Shown: positions 62,608 through 64,000 of the stretch, piece by piece
How positions within the stretch are numbered: position 1 is the stretch's first letter
Layout of the letters: every line of letters starts with the position of its first letter
The notes under the pieces: model-generated
Seen by the model: the letters and a program-made list of their open reading frames with translations, nothing else
What the model was told of the DNA's origin: nothing
The model's database searches: none
Source of the DNA: JBBRMY01 sp038230595
GTDB taxonomy: Bacteria; Bacteroidota; Ignavibacteria; Tepidaquicellales; Tepidaquicellaceae
Length of the DNA: 64,000 nt
Assembly: GCA_038230595.1 (NCBI GenBank)
Contig: JBBRMY010000001.1
Span: forward strand, 1 to 64,000
Direction of reading: 5' to 3'
Program-made: the position numbers and the translations under genes

Positions 62608-63039
62608 TTATTTTAATTCTATTAAGGTAGACTGAGAAGCTGCACATAATTTTTCAATTCCATCTTTTACAATAAAAACATCTGATCGGCAGACAGTAAG
62701 TGTCCTTCCATATTTCAATACATTTCCTCTTCCAATAAGTAACTCTCCGTCAGCAGGAGAAATTAAGTTCATCTTAAACTCAACTGTCAAAATAGATGAA
62801 TCTTTATTCATTAAAGAAAAGGCAGCATAGCCGGCAGAATTGTCAGCTATTGTGCCGACAATGCCGGCATGAAAAAATGAATTTTGCTGTGTAATGTTTT
62901 TATTATATGGTATATGGATTTCACATATTCCCGGTTCAATTTTAACCAGTTCTGCGTTTATGAAGCTCATGAATTTTTGCTCTGCAAAGCTGTTTTTTAC
63001 TTTAGAGGCAAAGTCATTATCTTTTGGAGTGAATATCAT
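62608..63039 (-). CDS. PaaI-type hotdog thioesterase
   Basis: 143 residues with the PaaI/YiiD-like motif SFFHAGIVGTIADNSAGYAAFSLM and LTVEFKMNLISPADGELLIGRG. Cleaves acyl-CoA thioesters. Probably one unit with the SDR-like gene upstream (24 bp) and the DoxX gene downstream. Confidence 0.88.
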   Translation of the reverse strand: MIFTPKDNDFASKVKNSFAEQKFMSFINAELVKIEPGICEIHIPYNKNITQQNSFFHAGIVGTIADNSAGYAAFSLMNKDSSILTVEFKMNLISPADGELLIGRGNVLKYGRTLTVCRSDVFIVKDGIEKLCAASQSTLIELK

Positions 63040-63063
63040 TTTTAAAAAAGAGGTGAATTTATG

Positions 63064-63597
63064 TTATGGATGTTTTTCCCATGGCTCGGTTACGCCTATG
63101 GTAAAACTCTTTCTTTCGCTTTCAACTGCATCTACAACTCCTGAACTTATTTCTTTATTAGTGAGCCAGCGTGAGATATCGTTACGTAGTATAAATCCTA
63201 AAATGATCTCAAAATAATTAATATTAGATATAATAATTTTTCCGGCTTTTGAAGGATTAAAATTACCGCTTCCTTTAATGTGAAATATCTTTGATTTCGG
63301 GTGTGTTGAAACGATATAAACTAAAAGTAAGTTTACTGCTTCATCACCTGTAGAATGTATCCATAAAGCTATTCGCTCAGGAAAAATTTTATTTTTAAAA
63401 TTGTCTTTAATTTTATTTAGAAATTCTTCAGGCTTGGTGTAGTCAGCTTTTATATGGAAAATGCTGTCATAACTTGTATCAAATTCGTTTCGGGAAACAA
63501 CATAAACATTCGTGCTTTGCGAAAAGTGCTTACAGGCATTCCATAACATTCCTGTCCCTCCGATAACAAGTATTTTTTCTTTAGGTATTTTGTTCAT
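63064..63597 (-). CDS. Short Rossmann-fold dehydrogenase-like protein
   Basis: 177 residues beginning ILVIGGTGMLWNACKHF, an NAD(P)-type GxxGM loop, then VYVVSRNEFD and IWIH...; it lacks the usual YxxxK catalytic pair of SDRs, so enzymatic activity is uncertain. First gene of the unit with the thioesterase. Confidence 0.65.
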   Translation of the reverse strand: MNKIPKEKILVIGGTGMLWNACKHFSQSTNVYVVSRNEFDTSYDSIFHIKADYTKPEEFLNKIKDNFKNKIFPERIALWIHSTGDEAVNLLLVYIVSTHPKSKIFHIKGSGNFNPSKAGKIIISNINYFEIILGFILRNDISRWLTNKEISSGVVDAVESERKSFTIGVTEPWEKHP

Positions 63598-63672
63598 GAA
63601 TTATAGATTCGAAAAGAAAAATCAGACCATTGTTATCAAATGCCCCAATTTCCTAATTACTTACATTCTCAT

Positions 63673-64000
63673 TTACCGTCTCACTTCAAAAAACTGTCTA
63701 AGTATATCTCCGCATTGCTTATCGAGAATACCACCGTATACTTTTACTTCGTGATTGAGATGTTTGTTATTCGTGACATTCAGAACTGAACCGCATGCAC
63801 CTGCTTTTACATCGTATGCTCCGAAATATAATTCTTCGATCTTAGAGTTTACAATTGCTCCTGCGCACATGAAACATGGTTCAAGCGTAACATACATAGT
63901 GCATCCAAGTAAAGATTTTGATTGAAGATATTCTGCTGCAGAAGTTATTGCAAGTATTTCAGCATGCGCAGTAGGGTCTTTAAGTGTTTCAACCTGATTA
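63673..64000 (-). CDS. tadA: tRNA adenosine deaminase TadA (5' end outside window)
   Basis: Minus-strand frame from the window edge to the stop at 63673, about 108 residues, upstream end missing. HAEILAI (Zn His and catalytic Glu), the PCFMCAGA zinc cysteines and YFGAYDVKAGACGS are the TadA/cytidine-deaminase hallmarks. Converts A34 to inosine in tRNA-Arg. The frame includes sequence upstream of the internal ATG at 63897, so that ATG is not the start. Confidence 0.92.
   Translation of the reverse strand, partial: NQVETLKDPTAHAEILAITSAAEYLQSKSLLGCTMYVTLEPCFMCAGAIVNSKIEELYFGAYDVKAGACGSVLNVTNNKHLNHEVKVYGGILDKQCGDILRQFFEVRR

Noticed and set aside
1..64000. CRISPR arrays, tRNA/rRNA genes, prophage or transposase genes
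   Set aside because: No regularly spaced repeats, no tRNA T-loop sequences in cloverleaf context, and no transposase/integrase motifs were seen on either strand.

Overview
The window is a 64 kb stretch of an AT-rich, Gram-negative bacterial chromosome, most likely from the Bacteroidota/Chlorobi/Ignavibacteria side of the tree. Reasons: two secreted proteins end in C-terminal sorting domains with the NYPNPFNP motif of type IX secretion (T9SS) cargo; there is a PorV/PorQ-type outer-membrane protein next to a DUF4835 (PorD-like) protein, plus LptC and a GT9 glycosyltransferase (LPS outer membrane), single-ORF TPR-histidine kinases and an M61 peptidase. Isolated nuoG and nuoJ genes and split carB are also compatible with that group. 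I see no rRNA, tRNA, CRISPR array, phage, integrase or transposase; this is ordinary core-plus-accessory chromosome in short transcription units, most of them on the minus strand.

Layout. 0-5 kb: M3 oligopeptidase (cut by the window edge), BipA/TypA, RsgA. 5-9 kb: a heterodimeric ABC exporter with one degenerate ATP site, preceded by a GC-rich leader that has a 36-codon ORF, hairpins and a strong terminator, a layout that looks like transcription attenuation. 9-15 kb: a gene broken by an amber codon, a soluble TPR histidine kinase, DnaG primase, a GT-B-like protein and a GNAT. 15-20.3 kb: the C-terminal half of a split CarB, then an ABC ATPase / FtsX-type permease / DUF3299 protein / His-rich membrane protein operon that resembles Zur-controlled zinc operons of Pseudomonas, with two 15-bp TGCAA...TTGCA palindromes over its promoter. 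20.3-33 kb: housekeeping and metabolism (NuoG, SDR, HAD, homogentisate dioxygenase, thioredoxin reductase, NuoJ, SerRS, RmlD-like reductase, PfkB kinase).

33-44 kb is the envelope/secretion part: PorV/PorQ and DUF4835 proteins diverge from each other, followed by an M61 peptidase, small lipoproteins, a T9SS-tagged cupredoxin, QueA, and an 862-residue T9SS-tagged surface protein whose N-terminus looks like an internal Cys-Gln thioester adhesin domain, behind a 528-bp upstream region loaded with dyads. 44-57 kb: FAD oxidoreductase, M19 dipeptidase, LptC, GDSL lipoprotein, LOG-family hydrolase, a stand-alone Pol X-type nucleotidyltransferase, DinB-like and TerB-like proteins, two tandem Ferritin_2 proteins, YqgE and a GT9 enzyme. 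57-64 kb: NTF2-like proteins, uridine-kinase-like protein, an internally deleted cupin, a PaiB-type FMN protein, a DoxX-type membrane protein, a hotdog thioesterase and the C-terminal part of TadA.

Intergenic spaces carry several families of small palindromic repeats and clear intrinsic terminators. The most promising leads are the putative leader-peptide attenuator in front of the ABC exporter, the metal-type operon with twin operators, the thioester-type T9SS cargo with its regulatory region, and several damaged or split genes. All functional calls come from reading motifs by eye; no database search was run.
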